From the NCBI GenBank assembly GCA_035543335.1, contig DASZZH010000006.1, forward strand, positions 1-64,000: a stretch of 64,000 bases of DNA, read 5' to 3'. The DNA is from Burkholderiales bacterium. Lineage in GTDB: Bacteria > Pseudomonadota > Gammaproteobacteria > Burkholderiales > JAHFRG01. The translations under genes were made by a program, and so were the position numbers. The notes beneath the pieces are model-generated. The model saw only the letters and a program-made list of their open reading frames with translations. It was not told where the DNA came from and did no database searches. Below, in pieces: positions 51,730 to 60,912 of the stretch (position 1 is the stretch's first letter; the number at the start of each line of letters is the position of its first letter).

Positions 51730-52272
51730 CTAACCTACCAACTGCTGCAAAATCTGTTCGAGCTTGCCTTTGGGAATTTCCCCAAGAAAGGTGGATACCA
51801 CCTTGCCCTTAGCGTCAATCACGATGCTGAACGGGAGCCCCCCGACTTTATTGCCCATTTGCTTTGAAAGATTCACCACCTCGGCGCCGCCGTAAACAAT
51901 CGGGTAACTGATGCCGTGCTCCTTGGTGAATTTTTCGACCTTGTCGGCGTTGTCCACCGCGACGCCCACAATCACTACGTCGCGCGAGCGGTATTTGTCG
52001 TAGATCTTGATGAGCTCGGGAATCTCGGTGAGGCAGGTTTTGCACCAGGTGGCCCAGAAATTCACGACCAGGGTCTTGCCCTTCCACTGGCTCAAGGGCT
52101 GCATTTTGCGGCCGAAATCCTTGAAGTTCGAAGCGAAAACCGGGTCGGAGGAAAGCTCTTGAGCGGACGCGAAAGGGAGCGGTGCGGCGATATTACCGAT
52201 GAACCCAGTAATCAAGGCGATACCCGCCAAGGCGGTGAAAATTTTTCTCGCTGGGCGCAGCGTGCCACTCAT
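51730..52272 (-). CDS. TlpA-like periplasmic thioredoxin
   Basis: A 180-residue protein with an N-terminal signal or anchor (ALAGIALITGFIGNIAAP) and a thioredoxin-like domain: LVVNFWATWCKTCLTEIPEL has the redox motif WCKTC, IVGVAVDNADKVEKF follows, and the cis-Pro is in GGLPFSIVID. TlpA proteins reduce periplasmic disulfides or deliver reductant to metalloprotein assembly. It starts 36 bases upstream of the solute-binding protein region on the same strand, so the two are likely one operon. It is a natural redox partner for the selenocysteine. Confidence 0.88.
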   Translation of the reverse strand: MSGTLRPARKIFTALAGIALITGFIGNIAAPLPFASAQELSSDPVFASNFKDFGRKMQPLSQWKGKTLVVNFWATWCKTCLTEIPELIKIYDKYRSRDVVIVGVAVDNADKVEKFTKEHGISYPIVYGGAEVVNLSKQMGNKVGGLPFSIVIDAKGKVVSTFLGEIPKGKLEQILQQLVG

Positions 52273-52817
52273 GGGTGATTCCGCTTTTAATTCAAATGGG
52301 TAAACTAGCCCGCACGATTTGCGGGCGTAATTTCATCCTACCATGAAAGCAGTACGCTGAAAATTGCTCTTTGGATGTTTGCGCTTCACCCTGCCGATAT
52401 CCGTTTTCCGGAATTCTGCGTAGTGAAGGTATTCCGGCTCAAGCGGCTTCCGCCCGGAGGCAAAGCGGCTGCTATAATCGCGCCAATGGGTACACTCGAC
52501 TATTCCGACCAATACCTACCAGTGCCCAGTTTTGCCTTGGTCGGGGAGCCACGGAAACAGAAACATTAGAACCAACGTAACCATCACGTAACCACTTTTA
52601 AGCTTTGTGAAGCTTTTTAAGACTGTCTAGTACTAATTTTAGAAATGGCGAGCGTTGCAAGGCATTGATTGATAAAATGCCCCGATGCTATGATGCAGAT
52701 GGGGTGCAAGTGGTCGCGAGTTCGAATCTCGCCGCCCCGACCAACATTTGAGTTTAGAGTTCGGAGTTCAGGGTTCAGAGTTAAACACTAAACGCTCAAC
52801 ACTAAACTCGAATCCTC
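52273..52817. other. Intergenic region at the right edge of the island
   Basis: About 545 bases. A GCCCGCA...TGCGGGC hairpin near 52310 precedes an A+T-rich promoter-like stretch for the thioredoxin operon. A 64-codon reading (52375-52569) has no ribosome site or relatives. The tRNA-Pro 3' copy is at 52699-52743, followed by GGAGTTCAGGGTTCAGAGTT-type filler before surE. Confidence 0.5.
52699..52743 (+). repeat. Right attachment-like repeat (copy of tRNA-Pro 3' half)
   Basis: 45 bases identical to 45976-46020, from ATGGGGTGCAAG to CCCCGACCA. No 5' half of a tRNA precedes it, so it is not a functional tRNA gene. Confidence 0.88.
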
Positions 52818-53579
52818 ATGCGCATCCTGCTCAGTAACGACGACGGCTATTTTGCACCGGGGCTCGCCATGCTCGCCGTGACGCTGTCGCGCATCGCCGA
52901 AGTCACGGTGGTGGCGCCGGAGCGCGACAGCAGCGGCGCCAGCAACTCCCTCACTCTCGACCGGCCGCTGAGCCTGCACCAGTCCCAAGGCGGTTTTTAC
53001 TACGTGAATGGCACGCCCACCGATTGCGTGCATCTGGCGGTGACCGGCATGCTGGAGCGATTGCCCGACATGGTGATTTCCGGCATCAACGACGGCGCCA
53101 ACATGGGCGATGACACGATTTATTCCGGCACCGTGGCGGCGGCGACCGAGGGCTTTCTGCTTGGCATTCCTTCGCTGGCGGTGTCGCTGGTCACCCATTC
53201 CGCGGTACATTACGCCACCGCGGCGCAAGTCGCCGTGGAAATCGTCAAGCGCTTCGAAAAACGCCCCCATTCCCAGCCGGTGCTGCTTAACGTCAACGTG
53301 CCGGATGTTGAGTATTCCAAACTCAATGGGCTTGAAATCACCCGGCTCGGCCGGCGCCACAAGGCGGAGCCGGTAGTAAAAACCCGCAATCCGCGCGGTG
53401 AGACGGTGTACTGGGTGGGCGCGGCGGGCGGGGTGCAGGATGCCGGCGCCGGCACCGATTTTCACGCCGTGGCGCAAAACAAAGTGTCGGTCACGCCGCT
53501 GCAGATTGATCTCACCCAGTTTGCGCAGATGGAAAGCCTCAAGCTCTGGCTTGAGAGTAGAGAGCCTCTAACACCATGA
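52818..53579 (+). CDS. surE: 5'/3'-nucleotidase SurE
   Basis: A 253-residue metal-dependent nucleotidase. The N-terminal [19 protein letters not shown] holds the Asp-Asp metal site, [15 protein letters not shown] and [20 protein letters not shown] the other ligands. It removes phosphate from nucleoside monophosphates and participates in stress survival. The last residues (REPLTP) and the stop codon are encoded by the left arm of the MITE-like element at 53561, so the insertion changed the natural C-terminus. First gene of surE-pcm-nlpD-rpoS. Confidence 0.95.
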   Translation: MRILLSNDDGYFAPGLAMLAVTLSRIAEVTVVAPERDSSGASNSLTLDRPLSLHQSQGGFYYVNGTPTDCVHLAVTGMLERLPDMVISGINDGANMGDDTIYSGTVAAATEGFLLGIPSLAVSLVTHSAVHYATAAQVAVEIVKRFEKRPHSQPVLLNVNVPDVEYSKLNGLEITRLGRRHKAEPVVKTRNPRGETVYWVGAAGGVQDAGAGTDFHAVAQNKVSVTPLQIDLTQFAQMESLKLWLESREPLTP

Positions 53580-53834
53580 AACGCATATTGCGACAGCGCG
53601 GGATCAAGAGCAGGCCGCGAAGCGAGCCGCGCCGTTTAGTGGGGCTAAACCAGCAGCGAGCGACAAAGGTATGCCTTGAGCTCCTCCGCGCCGTCCCTAC
53701 GGGTTGCGGCCCAAAAGCGCGTCTGCGGTGTTGCTCGGGCTGGCGTTACTACGGAGTAGCGCTGCGCCCTTACGCCTTGCATCCACATCTTTTGGGCCAG
53801 CAACGCAAATGTGTTTTATGGTGTTAGAGGCTCT
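53561..53834. repeat. MITE-like palindromic element, copy 2
   Basis: A 274-bp element with 17-bp perfect terminal inverted repeats (AGAGCCTCTAACACCAT and its complement), extending imperfectly to about 30 bp. An inner pair GGCCCAAAAG/CTTTTGGGCC occupies the place of GCAAAATGCGG in copy 1. Central blocks (GCCGTTT, GTGG, GGTTGCGGC, GTCTGCGG, GTTGCTGG-type complements, CCTTGCATCCA) are shared with copy 1. The right end's AGAGG lies nine bases before the pcm ATG. Confidence 0.75.
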
Positions 53835-53839
53835 GTAGC

Positions 53840-54496
53840 ATGACCGCGCGGCACTCCGGCATCGGCATGACTTCGGAGCGCACGCGTACGCGCATGGTGG
53901 AGCGCCTGCGCAGCCAGGGCATACTTGACGAGATGGTGCTCACCGCCATGGCGACGGTGCCGCGCCACATTTTCGTGGACGAGGCGCTGGCGAGCCGCGC
54001 TTATGAGGATGTCTCGCTGCCGCTGGGCTTTGGTCAGACCATTTCCAGCCCGTACACCGTGGCGCGCATGCTGGAACTGTTGCGCGGCGGCAAGCCGTTG
54101 AAACGTGCGCTGGAAGTCGGCACCGGTTGCGGTTACCAAGCGGCCGTGCTGGCGCGCCTCGCCGATGAAGTGTATTCCCTCGAGCGCATTGCTTCGCTGT
54201 CCACCAAGGCAAAGCGACGGTTGCATGAGTTGCGCATCAGCAACGTGCGCGTGCGGCTGGCGGACGGCCACGGCGGTTTTCCCGATGCCGCGCCTTTTGA
54301 CGCGATTATCGTCGCCGCCGCCGCCACCTATGTGCCGGCGCCGCTGCTCGAGCAGCTGATGGTTGGTGGTAGAATGGTTCTGCCGATGGGAATCCAGGAA
54401 CAAAAGTTGTGTGTCATCGAGCGCAACTCGCAAGGTTGCACGCAGACAGTTTTGGAAGCGGTGAAATTCGTGCCGCTGCGGCCCGGGATGGAGTGA
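53840..54496 (+). CDS. pcm: Protein-L-isoaspartate O-methyltransferase
   Basis: A 218-residue SAM-dependent methyltransferase that starts repair of isoaspartyl residues. Motifs: [40 protein letters not shown], the SAM loop [19 protein letters not shown], and the post-motifs LADGHGGFP and [10 protein letters not shown]. The start at 53840 has AGAGG provided by the element's end. It overlaps nlpD by one base (TGATG). Confidence 0.95.
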   Translation: MTARHSGIGMTSERTRTRMVERLRSQGILDEMVLTAMATVPRHIFVDEALASRAYEDVSLPLGFGQTISSPYTVARMLELLRGGKPLKRALEVGTGCGYQAAVLARLADEVYSLERIASLSTKAKRRLHELRISNVRVRLADGHGGFPDAAPFDAIIVAAAATYVPAPLLEQLMVGGRMVLPMGIQEQKLCVIERNSQGCTQTVLEAVKFVPLRPGME

Positions 54497-55464
54497 TGAA
54501 GCATCCCTTGTTGGTGAAAAATAGCTGGCTGTTTTTGACGGCGCTGATGATTGCGGGCTGTATCAGCGCACCGGGCAGGGTGCCGGTAATCGAAAAATCA
54601 CCCCAGGCCAGAGAAGCCGCCAAACCTTTAGCCGAAGCCAAACCTGTCGCCAAACAGGAAGGCGACTGGCGTCCCGAGTCTTATACCGTGCAGAAAGGTG
54701 ATACGCTCTACAGCATCGCGCTGGAGCACGGGCTGGATTACAAGGATTTGGCGCAATGGAACAACATGGATAATCCGGCGACGATCAGCGCCGGCCAGCA
54801 ATTGCGTCTCACGCCGCCGCCGGATGCAGCCGTGACGGCCCCCTTGCAGGTGACGCCGGGAGTGGAGGGCCAGCCGGTAGCGGGCGACATCATCGAAGCC
54901 AAGCCGCTCCCGCCCCCGGGCTTTGTGAAATCCGAACCCAAGGCGGTGAAGCTTCCGTATTCCGACCAGACCCTCGCCCAATTGCAAAAACCCGAAACCG
55001 CGCGCACCATGACCGGGCCGCCGGAAGAGGTCAAACCGGAAGTCAAGGCGGCGGCGCCGGCAAGCTCCATCGTGGATGGCATTGACTGGGGCTGGCCGGC
55101 GAAAGGCAAAATTGTTTCCGGTTACAGTGAGAGCGCCAATCTCAAGGGCGTGGACATCGCCGGCAAGCTGGGGCAGCCGGTGTATGCCGGCGCGGCCGGC
55201 AGGGTGATCTATAGCGGCGGCAATTTACGCGGCTACGGGAAACTGATTATCATCAAGCACAACGATGTCTATTTCAGCGCCTACGCGCACAACAGCGAGA
55301 TTCTGGTGAAAGAGGGGCAAACGGTGGTCAAGGGCCAGAAAATTGCCGAGATGGGCAATACCGACGCCGACCAGGTGAAGCTGCATTTTGAAATCCGGCG
55401 TCTGGGCAAACCGGTTGATCCGGCCAAATACCTGCCCGGCCCGGCCAGCGATAAAACATCATGA
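54496..55464 (+). CDS. nlpD: Murein hydrolase activator NlpD
   Basis: A 322-residue lipoprotein. The signal [12 protein letters not shown] gives the acylated Cys. The LysM domain is [20 protein letters not shown] at about 60-105. The C-terminal M23 (LytM) domain from [15 protein letters not shown] lacks the full catalytic His set ([10 protein letters not shown] in place of the H-x3-D zinc site), as expected of an amidase activator. ATG 54496 overlaps the pcm stop. It precedes rpoS and usually carries part of its promoter. Confidence 0.93.
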   Translation: MKHPLLVKNSWLFLTALMIAGCISAPGRVPVIEKSPQAREAAKPLAEAKPVAKQEGDWRPESYTVQKGDTLYSIALEHGLDYKDLAQWNNMDNPATISAGQQLRLTPPPDAAVTAPLQVTPGVEGQPVAGDIIEAKPLPPPGFVKSEPKAVKLPYSDQTLAQLQKPETARTMTGPPEEVKPEVKAAAPASSIVDGIDWGWPAKGKIVSGYSESANLKGVDIAGKLGQPVYAGAAGRVIYSGGNLRGYGKLIIIKHNDVYFSAYAHNSEILVKEGQTVVKGQKIAEMGNTDADQVKLHFEIRRLGKPVDPAKYLPGPASDKTS

Positions 55465-56390
55465 ACAACAATTTTTCCCCTGAAGACGAGCCGCTCGACG
55501 AAGGCATGGCGGTGCCAGCCGAGGAACCTGTGGCGGAAGTGGACCACTTCACCGCCGACGTGCTGTCCGACGTCACGCAGATTTATCTCAATGAAATCGG
55601 CCAGAACGCGCTGCTTTCGGCGGAAGACGAATTGCGCTACGCGCGGCTTGCCAAGCAGGGCGATTTCAAGGCGCGGCAGAAGATGATCGAGCACAACCTG
55701 CGCCTGGTGGTGAACATCGCCAAGCACTATGTGCATCGCGGCATGGCGCTGCTCGATCTCATTGAAGAGGGCAATCTGGGTCTGATTCACGCGCTGGAGA
55801 AATTCGACCCGGAACGAGGTTTCCGCTTTTCCACCTATGCCACGTGGTGGATCCGCCAGAACATCGAACGCGCCATCATGAACCAGTCGCGCACTATCCG
55901 GCTGCCGGTGCACATCATCAAGGAGCTCAACATCGTGCTGCGCGCGCTGCGCCATCTCGAGACGCATTGTGAGCGCGAGCCGACCAACGAGGACGTGGCG
56001 CATCTGCTCGGCTGGTCGGTGGAAGACGTGCGCAAGATGCTGTTGCTTAACGAGCGCGTGGCCTCGCTAGATGCGCCGCTGGATATTGATCCCATGCTTT
56101 CCATCGGCGAGTCCATCCCCGATGAAAACAACCCCACGCCCGATGTCAGGTTCGAGTACTCGGAACTGGAAAACTACGTGCGGGAGTGGCTCGACCAGTT
56201 GAACGAAAAACAGCGGCGGGTGATTGAGCATCGCTACGGGCTGAACGGTTACGAAATCTCCACCCTTGAGCAACTGGCGGAGAGCCTGGATCTCACCCGC
56301 GAGCGGGTGCGGCAGATCCAGATCGAGGCGCTTTACAGCCTGCGCAAGATACTCAAGCGCAAGGGCGTGTCTAAGGACGTTCTGCTGTAG
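55461..56390 (+). CDS. rpoS: RNA polymerase sigma factor RpoS
   Basis: A 309-residue sigma-70 family factor with a short acidic N-terminus. Region 1.2 contains [19 protein letters not shown], region 2 has [20 protein letters not shown] and the -10-binding [17 protein letters not shown], and region 3 follows. Region 4 ends [20 protein letters not shown]. It directs the stationary-phase and general stress response. The start overlaps nlpD by ATGA. The 3' end overlaps the relic of a PAS-GGDEF gene on the other strand. Confidence 0.95.
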   Translation: MNNNFSPEDEPLDEGMAVPAEEPVAEVDHFTADVLSDVTQIYLNEIGQNALLSAEDELRYARLAKQGDFKARQKMIEHNLRLVVNIAKHYVHRGMALLDLIEEGNLGLIHALEKFDPERGFRFSTYATWWIRQNIERAIMNQSRTIRLPVHIIKELNIVLRALRHLETHCEREPTNEDVAHLLGWSVEDVRKMLLLNERVASLDAPLDIDPMLSIGESIPDENNPTPDVRFEYSELENYVREWLDQLNEKQRRVIEHRYGLNGYEISTLEQLAESLDLTRERVRQIQIEALYSLRKILKRKGVSKDVLL

Positions 56391-57000
56391 AGCCTGAGGC
56401 GCGGTACTGGTATACCTCGTAGTTATTGCGCTCCTTCTGCTTGGCCTGGTACATGGCGCCGTCCGCCATCTTGACCAGCGTATCGCCGCTTATGTCCGTG
56501 CTGCCGGAAAAGAACGTGATGCCGATGCTGGCAGTGGCGTTGACCTGGCAATGCTCAAGTGAGAATGCCGGGCGCAAGGCACTAATGATTTTTTCGGCGA
56601 TACGCCTCGCATCATCCGGCTGGTGCAACCGTTCCTTGGCCCGGATGAGCTCTGCCTCAGACCATCTCCGCTCGCTGATATCGCGCATCACCCAGACGAT
56701 AATCCGGTTTTTCCCGATGCGTATCTCAGTCCATTTCCAGTTGAAAGACCGAGCCGTCCTTGCGCCGCCCCCAGAACTCCGTCCCGCTTTTGCCCGGCAC
56801 ATGCACTTCGCCGGTTTTGAGGTATCGCTCCATACCGCATGCGGAAGAAACAGACCCGTCTTCCGGCATTAGTATTTTGATATTTTTCCCAATGATTTCG
56901 TCGGCAGAGTAGCCAAATATCTTGATGCGCCGGAATTAAACGATTCGATGGCGCCTGCTTGATTGATAGTGATGACTCCGTCCTTGTCCACCGCATCACC
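56371..57000 (-). pseudogene. Decayed PAS-GGDEF gene
   Basis: Minus-strand pieces match a PAS sensor (VDKDGVITINQAGAIESFN, then SGTEFWGRRKDGSVFQLEMT-like segments scattered over three frames). The linker VWVMRDISERRWSEAELIRA follows, and then the last part of a GGDEF domain (VNATASIGITFFSGSTD, MADGAMYQAKQKERNNYEVY). The GG(D/E)EF catalytic loop and the start of that domain are deleted. The stop overlaps the rpoS 3' end by 20 bases. Confidence 0.75.
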
Positions 57001-57004
57001 CTAT

Positions 57005-58963
57005 TCAAGGTTCAAACTCGCTTACCAGCTGCCGCAAACGCTGCACTGCCGGTTTGCCAGCCAGAGTGCCGTAACGCAACGCAATATAGAGTTCGCTGAT
57101 GCTGCGTATCGGTTCAGTCTGCCGCGGTTTGGCTTGCGCAAGCCGCAGCGCGTAATCCTGTGGTCCTTCCGCCGGGTGGCGCGGCAGGCCGTGCTTGGCT
57201 AGCTTGCCGCAGAATTTGGAGTAGGCTTTCTGCACCGGGTCGGTGGCGGTGGCTTTGAGACGCCACAAGATCATTCCGGCCAACCCTAGCATGACCAGGC
57301 CGGCGGCGACAAGTAGGGCAATCGCCATGTTTTGCCAGGTGGCTTCGCTCATGCCCAGATCCGACAAAAACTGTTTTTGGCGCTGCGGGTTGTAGCCTAG
57401 CACCCATTGGTTCCAGTTGTTCGCCATCGCATCCCAGATCAAGCGCGCCTGGCGCAACCATTGCAAATCCTGTCGCACCAGCAATGGCAGGGGATCGGTC
57501 TTCGGCACGGCGGCGGCGATGCCGGCTTCGACCCGCAAGGGCGAGACCGCCGCAGTCGGATCAACCCGCACCCAGCCCCGGTCTTTGAGCCACACTTCGG
57601 TCCAGGCGTGCGCGTCCGCCTGGCCGACGATGAGGTAGTCGCCGAGATCGTTAAGTATCCCGCCCTGGTAGCCGGTGACGACGCGCGCAGGAATCCCCGC
57701 CACGCGCATCAGGAACGCAAAGCTTGAGGCATAGTGCTCGCAAAAGCCGCGCTTGGTATCGAACAGGAATTCATCCACCGAATCCTCTCCCAGCAAAGGC
57801 GCCTGCAGAGTATAGAAAAACTTCTCGCTGCTGAACATTTTCAATGCTCGTTTAATCACGGCGGCATCGTCGGCCAGAGTTTGCCGCCAGGATTCGGCCA
57901 ATGCGCGAGCACGAGGATTGTAGCCGCGCGGGAGCTGCAGCGCGCGCCTTAATTCATCCGCTTGCTCCTCCACGCCCGCGCGGTAGTCGGGATAAGACAC
58001 CACCTCATAGCGCAGCCGATTGCGCACCGGAGCATTCGCCAGCACCTGAAAATCACGGGAAATCTTCGCCTGCGGTGGCGCGATGTCGGCTAGGTCGAGC
58101 GCAAACAGCCAGTTCCTGTTATGCGGTTCCAGCGTCACCGTGTAGCGCAGCGATTGGCCTAAGCCTTTCCATTGCGGCGGCTCGCCTGAAGTGAATCGTC
58201 CCGCCGACCAGGTGCGGCCGTCGAAGCGCCACAACACCGGCCCGCGCCAATACAGCGTCGAAGCTTTGGGCGCAAGCCCGTCGAATTTAACTCGAAAAGC
58301 AACCGCATCAGACAGGGTCAACTCACTAAGCGAGCCGGGCGACATGGTGTCGCTTAAACCGGTAATGCCGGAATAAGCGTCCTGCGGCAAACCCCACAGA
58401 GGGCCTTGGATGCGCGGAAAAAGCAGGAACAGCACCACCATTAACGGTATCGCCTGAAGCAGCAGGGCGCCGGCAAGCTTGAGGCTTTGCTTCACGCCAT
58501 AGGCGCCGGTTGCACGGTTGAGTTCCAAGAGTGCTGCGGTCAGCACCAGCACTACCAACAGCATGTAAAGCCCGGTGGTTATGGTTTGCGAGTAGAGAAA
58601 ATTGGTGATGACCAGAAAATAGCCGATGAAGAAAACCAGCGTGGCGTCGCGGATGGTTTGAGTTTCCATGAGCTTGAGCCCCACCAGCAGCATCAGCAGC
58701 GCCACACCGGTATCGCGCCCGAAGATCCTGGTGTAGCTCAAATAAATCCCGGCAAAAGCGGCAATAGCCAGGAGGAACAGCAGCCATTTCGGCAACAACG
58801 GCTGCCGGCGCAGCCCCATATAAAACCGCCACAGCATCAGCGCGCCGGCGGCGAGCGGAATCCATATTGGCAGCCGTTCGACATGCGGCGCCATTACCAT
58901 GCCAAGGCCCGCCAAAAGCCAAACCCAGTGGCGTAATTCAAGCTGCTGCATCATCCAGTCCAA
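57005..58963 (-). CDS. TgpA-like transglutaminase membrane protein (DUF3488)
   Basis: 652 residues: about six N-terminal membrane helices with DUF3488, then a periplasmic transglutaminase core, one more helix (MAIALLVAAGLVMLGLAGMI) and a C-terminal DUF4129-like domain. The catalytic triad is visible: Cys in TKRGFCEHYASSF, His in QADAHAWTEVWL and Asp in VRVDPTAAV. In Pseudomonas the homologue TgpA is essential, probably acting in the envelope. It is the last gene of a moxR-DUF58-tgpA operon and overlaps DUF58 by 26 bases. Confidence 0.92.
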   Translation of the reverse strand: MDWMMQQLELRHWVWLLAGLGMVMAPHVERLPIWIPLAAGALMLWRFYMGLRRQPLLPKWLLFLLAIAAFAGIYLSYTRIFGRDTGVALLMLLVGLKLMETQTIRDATLVFFIGYFLVITNFLYSQTITTGLYMLLVVLVLTAALLELNRATGAYGVKQSLKLAGALLLQAIPLMVVLFLLFPRIQGPLWGLPQDAYSGITGLSDTMSPGSLSELTLSDAVAFRVKFDGLAPKASTLYWRGPVLWRFDGRTWSAGRFTSGEPPQWKGLGQSLRYTVTLEPHNRNWLFALDLADIAPPQAKISRDFQVLANAPVRNRLRYEVVSYPDYRAGVEEQADELRRALQLPRGYNPRARALAESWRQTLADDAAVIKRALKMFSSEKFFYTLQAPLLGEDSVDEFLFDTKRGFCEHYASSFAFLMRVAGIPARVVTGYQGGILNDLGDYLIVGQADAHAWTEVWLKDRGWVRVDPTAAVSPLRVEAGIAAAVPKTDPLPLLVRQDLQWLRQARLIWDAMANNWNQWVLGYNPQRQKQFLSDLGMSEATWQNMAIALLVAAGLVMLGLAGMILWRLKATATDPVQKAYSKFCGKLAKHGLPRHPAEGPQDYALRLAQAKPRQTEPIRSISELYIALRYGTLAGKPAVQRLRQLVSEFEP

Positions 58964-59936
58964 ACAAGGCCAGCGCTTCCAGGCATTGCTGCTGGTGCAG
59001 CTCGCCGTGCGTCGGCTGGATTTCTCTCCCCGGCAGACGCAGGCCGTAGCTTAAGCCCGCGCTTTCCGCATCCAGCGCCCAGCGGCACAAGCGCGAAAGC
59101 TTCTGTTCCTCGTCGAGGGAGGCGGGCAGCTCGTTCCAGTCGAGCCAAAGTTCGGCGTCCGCCCGGCCGATGAATTGCTTGGTGAGCAGGCCGTGGTCGC
59201 GCGCCACCGCTTTCCATGCGATATGCCGCGGCGAATCGCTGGGCTGATGCGGACGCAAACCGGTGAAATCGTCGCAGCCCTGGCCATGCTCGAGGCCTTC
59301 CCCCGGCTTGGCTTGCATTACGGGTGGCGGCAAATGCGCAGCTTCAGGCTGAGGGTAAACCAGGCAGCGCATGTCGAGCTCCACATACGACCAGGCGCGA
59401 AACAACCCGAGAGGATGGCGTGTGAACAGCGTGAAACGTCCGGGCTTGAGCCAGCCGCGCCGCTTTGATGGAATGTTTAGTGCCGCGACGGTGCCGGCAT
59501 GGGGGGAGACATCGCAATAGACCGGTTCCCGCCGGTTGCAAGCTATCCCGATGGAGTAGCGCGGCAGCAGGCGCTGATTGTCCAGGCACACGCCGAAACT
59601 TGCGTCTTCTCCGGCGAAAACCGGATCGGCTTTGCCGGGGCGCACCTGCAGTCCCGCCAGATTGCGAAACGCGTGCAGCATGGACAGGTTCGCCATGGCC
59701 GCCAGCAAGAAGGTGAGGATATAACCCAGGCTCAGGTTGTAATTGATGGAGCCAATGAGGAGCAGCAGCAGCAACAGCCCGAACAGCAGCCCCTGGCGGG
59801 TGGGCAGTATGAATACGCGGCGCTGGGTGAGAACCGCAACGGCTTCCGGCCCTTTGAGCCGGAACAGCCAATCGTTGAGAAAGCTGTTCAGATGATTTTT
59901 GAGCGCGAGCAGCATCTGGCGTAGCCAGACTTTCAA
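58938..59936 (-). CDS. DUF58-domain protein
   Basis: A 332-residue protein with two N-terminal membrane helices (QGLLFGLLLLLLLIGSINYN and LGYILTFLLAAMANLSML) and a cytoplasmic DUF58 domain carrying PGEGLEHGQGCDDFTGLRPHQPSD and SPRHIAWKAVARDHGLLTKQF, which resemble the von-Willebrand-related fold of this family. It pairs with the MoxR ATPase in the adjacent gene, overlapping by four bases, in a chaperone-like complex. Confidence 0.9.
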   Translation of the reverse strand: MKVWLRQMLLALKNHLNSFLNDWLFRLKGPEAVAVLTQRRVFILPTRQGLLFGLLLLLLLIGSINYNLSLGYILTFLLAAMANLSMLHAFRNLAGLQVRPGKADPVFAGEDASFGVCLDNQRLLPRYSIGIACNRREPVYCDVSPHAGTVAALNIPSKRRGWLKPGRFTLFTRHPLGLFRAWSYVELDMRCLVYPQPEAAHLPPPVMQAKPGEGLEHGQGCDDFTGLRPHQPSDSPRHIAWKAVARDHGLLTKQFIGRADAELWLDWNELPASLDEEQKLSRLCRWALDAESAGLSYGLRLPGREIQPTHGELHQQQCLEALALFGLDDAAA

Positions 59937-60877
59937 GGTATCGCGACCGCGCTGATGAGGCTCTCGGCCAAATTCTTGCCGCGCGCGTGTTCGGCTGCGG
60001 GGTGCAACCGGTGGCCGGCCACGCTGGGCAGCACCGTCTGCACGTCTTCCGGCAGCACCTGATGGCGTCCGTGCATCAGCGCCCAGGCACGCGCCGAATG
60101 CAGAAGCGCGAGCCCCGCGCGCGGACTCAAACCCGTCACAAACAGCGGCGATTGGCGGGTGTGGTTAATCAACGCCTGCAAATAATCGGTGAGCGCATCG
60201 GAAGCATGCACCGCTCTTACTTTTTGCTGCAACTCCAAAAGTTCGGCCACATTCACGCAGGGAGTTAAATGGGTAATCATGTCGCGCCGCTCGCTGCCCT
60301 TGAGCAGCGCGCGCTCCGCCTGCTTGTCGGGGTAACCCAGCTTGATGCGCATGAGAAAGCGGTCAAGCTGCGATTCCGGCAGCGGGAAAGTGCCGACCAG
60401 ATGCGAAGGATTTTGCGTGGCAATGACGAAAAAGGGCTCGGGCAGCGGGCGCGTTTCGCCTTCGGTGGTGGCCTGGTGCTCTTCCATCGCTTCCAGCAGC
60501 GCACTTTGGGTCTTGGGCGTGGCGCGGTTGATTTCGTCGGCGAGCACCACCTGCGCGAACACCGGCCCGGGATGAAACTTGAACGCCCCGGTGTTACGGT
60601 CGAAAATCGAAACCCCGAGAATGTCCGCCGGCAGCATGTCGCTGGTGAACTGGATGCGGTGGAATTCCAGCCCCAGCGAGCGCGCCAGCGCATGCGCCAG
60701 CGTGGTTTTGCCCACTCCCGGCAGGTCTTCAATCAGCAAATGGCCACGCGCCAGTAGGCAGGCCAGCGCCAAGCGGATTTGCCGGTCCTTGCCGAGGATG
60801 ATCTGGCTCACCTGATTGATAATGCGGTCCATCGGCTGCGAAATTTTGGAGCCTTGGGGTAGCAGATGTGGTTGCAT
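59933..60877 (-). CDS. MoxR-family AAA+ ATPase
   Basis: A 314-residue AAA+ protein. Walker A is EDLPGVGKTTLAHALARSLG, Walker B is VVLADEINRATPKTQSALLE, and sensor I is in FFVIATQNPSHLVGTFPLPE. The C-terminal lid is short. MoxR proteins act as chaperones for complex assembly with their VWA-like partners, here DUF58. The operon moxR-DUF58-tgpA is conserved in proteobacteria. Confidence 0.93.
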   Translation of the reverse strand: MQPHLLPQGSKISQPMDRIINQVSQIILGKDRQIRLALACLLARGHLLIEDLPGVGKTTLAHALARSLGLEFHRIQFTSDMLPADILGVSIFDRNTGAFKFHPGPVFAQVVLADEINRATPKTQSALLEAMEEHQATTEGETRPLPEPFFVIATQNPSHLVGTFPLPESQLDRFLMRIKLGYPDKQAERALLKGSERRDMITHLTPCVNVAELLELQQKVRAVHASDALTDYLQALINHTRQSPLFVTGLSPRAGLALLHSARAWALMHGRHQVLPEDVQTVLPSVAGHRLHPAAEHARGKNLAESLISAVAIP

Positions 60878-60912
60878 GAATTGGGCGATTTTGGGTTGTT
60901 AAAAAGTTTTTC

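Larger units (their letters stand above)
46021..52743. mobile_element. Selenium island between tRNA-Pro and a tRNA-Pro 3' copy
   Basis: A 6.7-kb block bounded by the tRNA-Pro 3' end and its perfect 45-bp copy. It contains, all on the minus strand, a TlpA-like thioredoxin, a solute-binding protein with an in-frame TGA, selB, selC and selA. The first 340 bases (46021-46360) hold no gene I can support. No integrase gene is visible, so it is either a decayed integrative element or was moved by a recombinase in trans. The outer genes (merR-tRNA-Pro and surE) belong to the core. Confidence 0.7.

Noticed and set aside
52375-52569. 64-codon plus-strand reading at the right edge of the island
   Set aside because: No ribosome site, no domain; a promoter-like TATAAT lies inside it.
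52745-52800. GTTCAGGGTTCAGAGTT-type direct repeats before surE, and GATTCGGGATTC before lolD
   Set aside because: Simple degenerate filler repeats common between genes in many bacteria; no sign of function.
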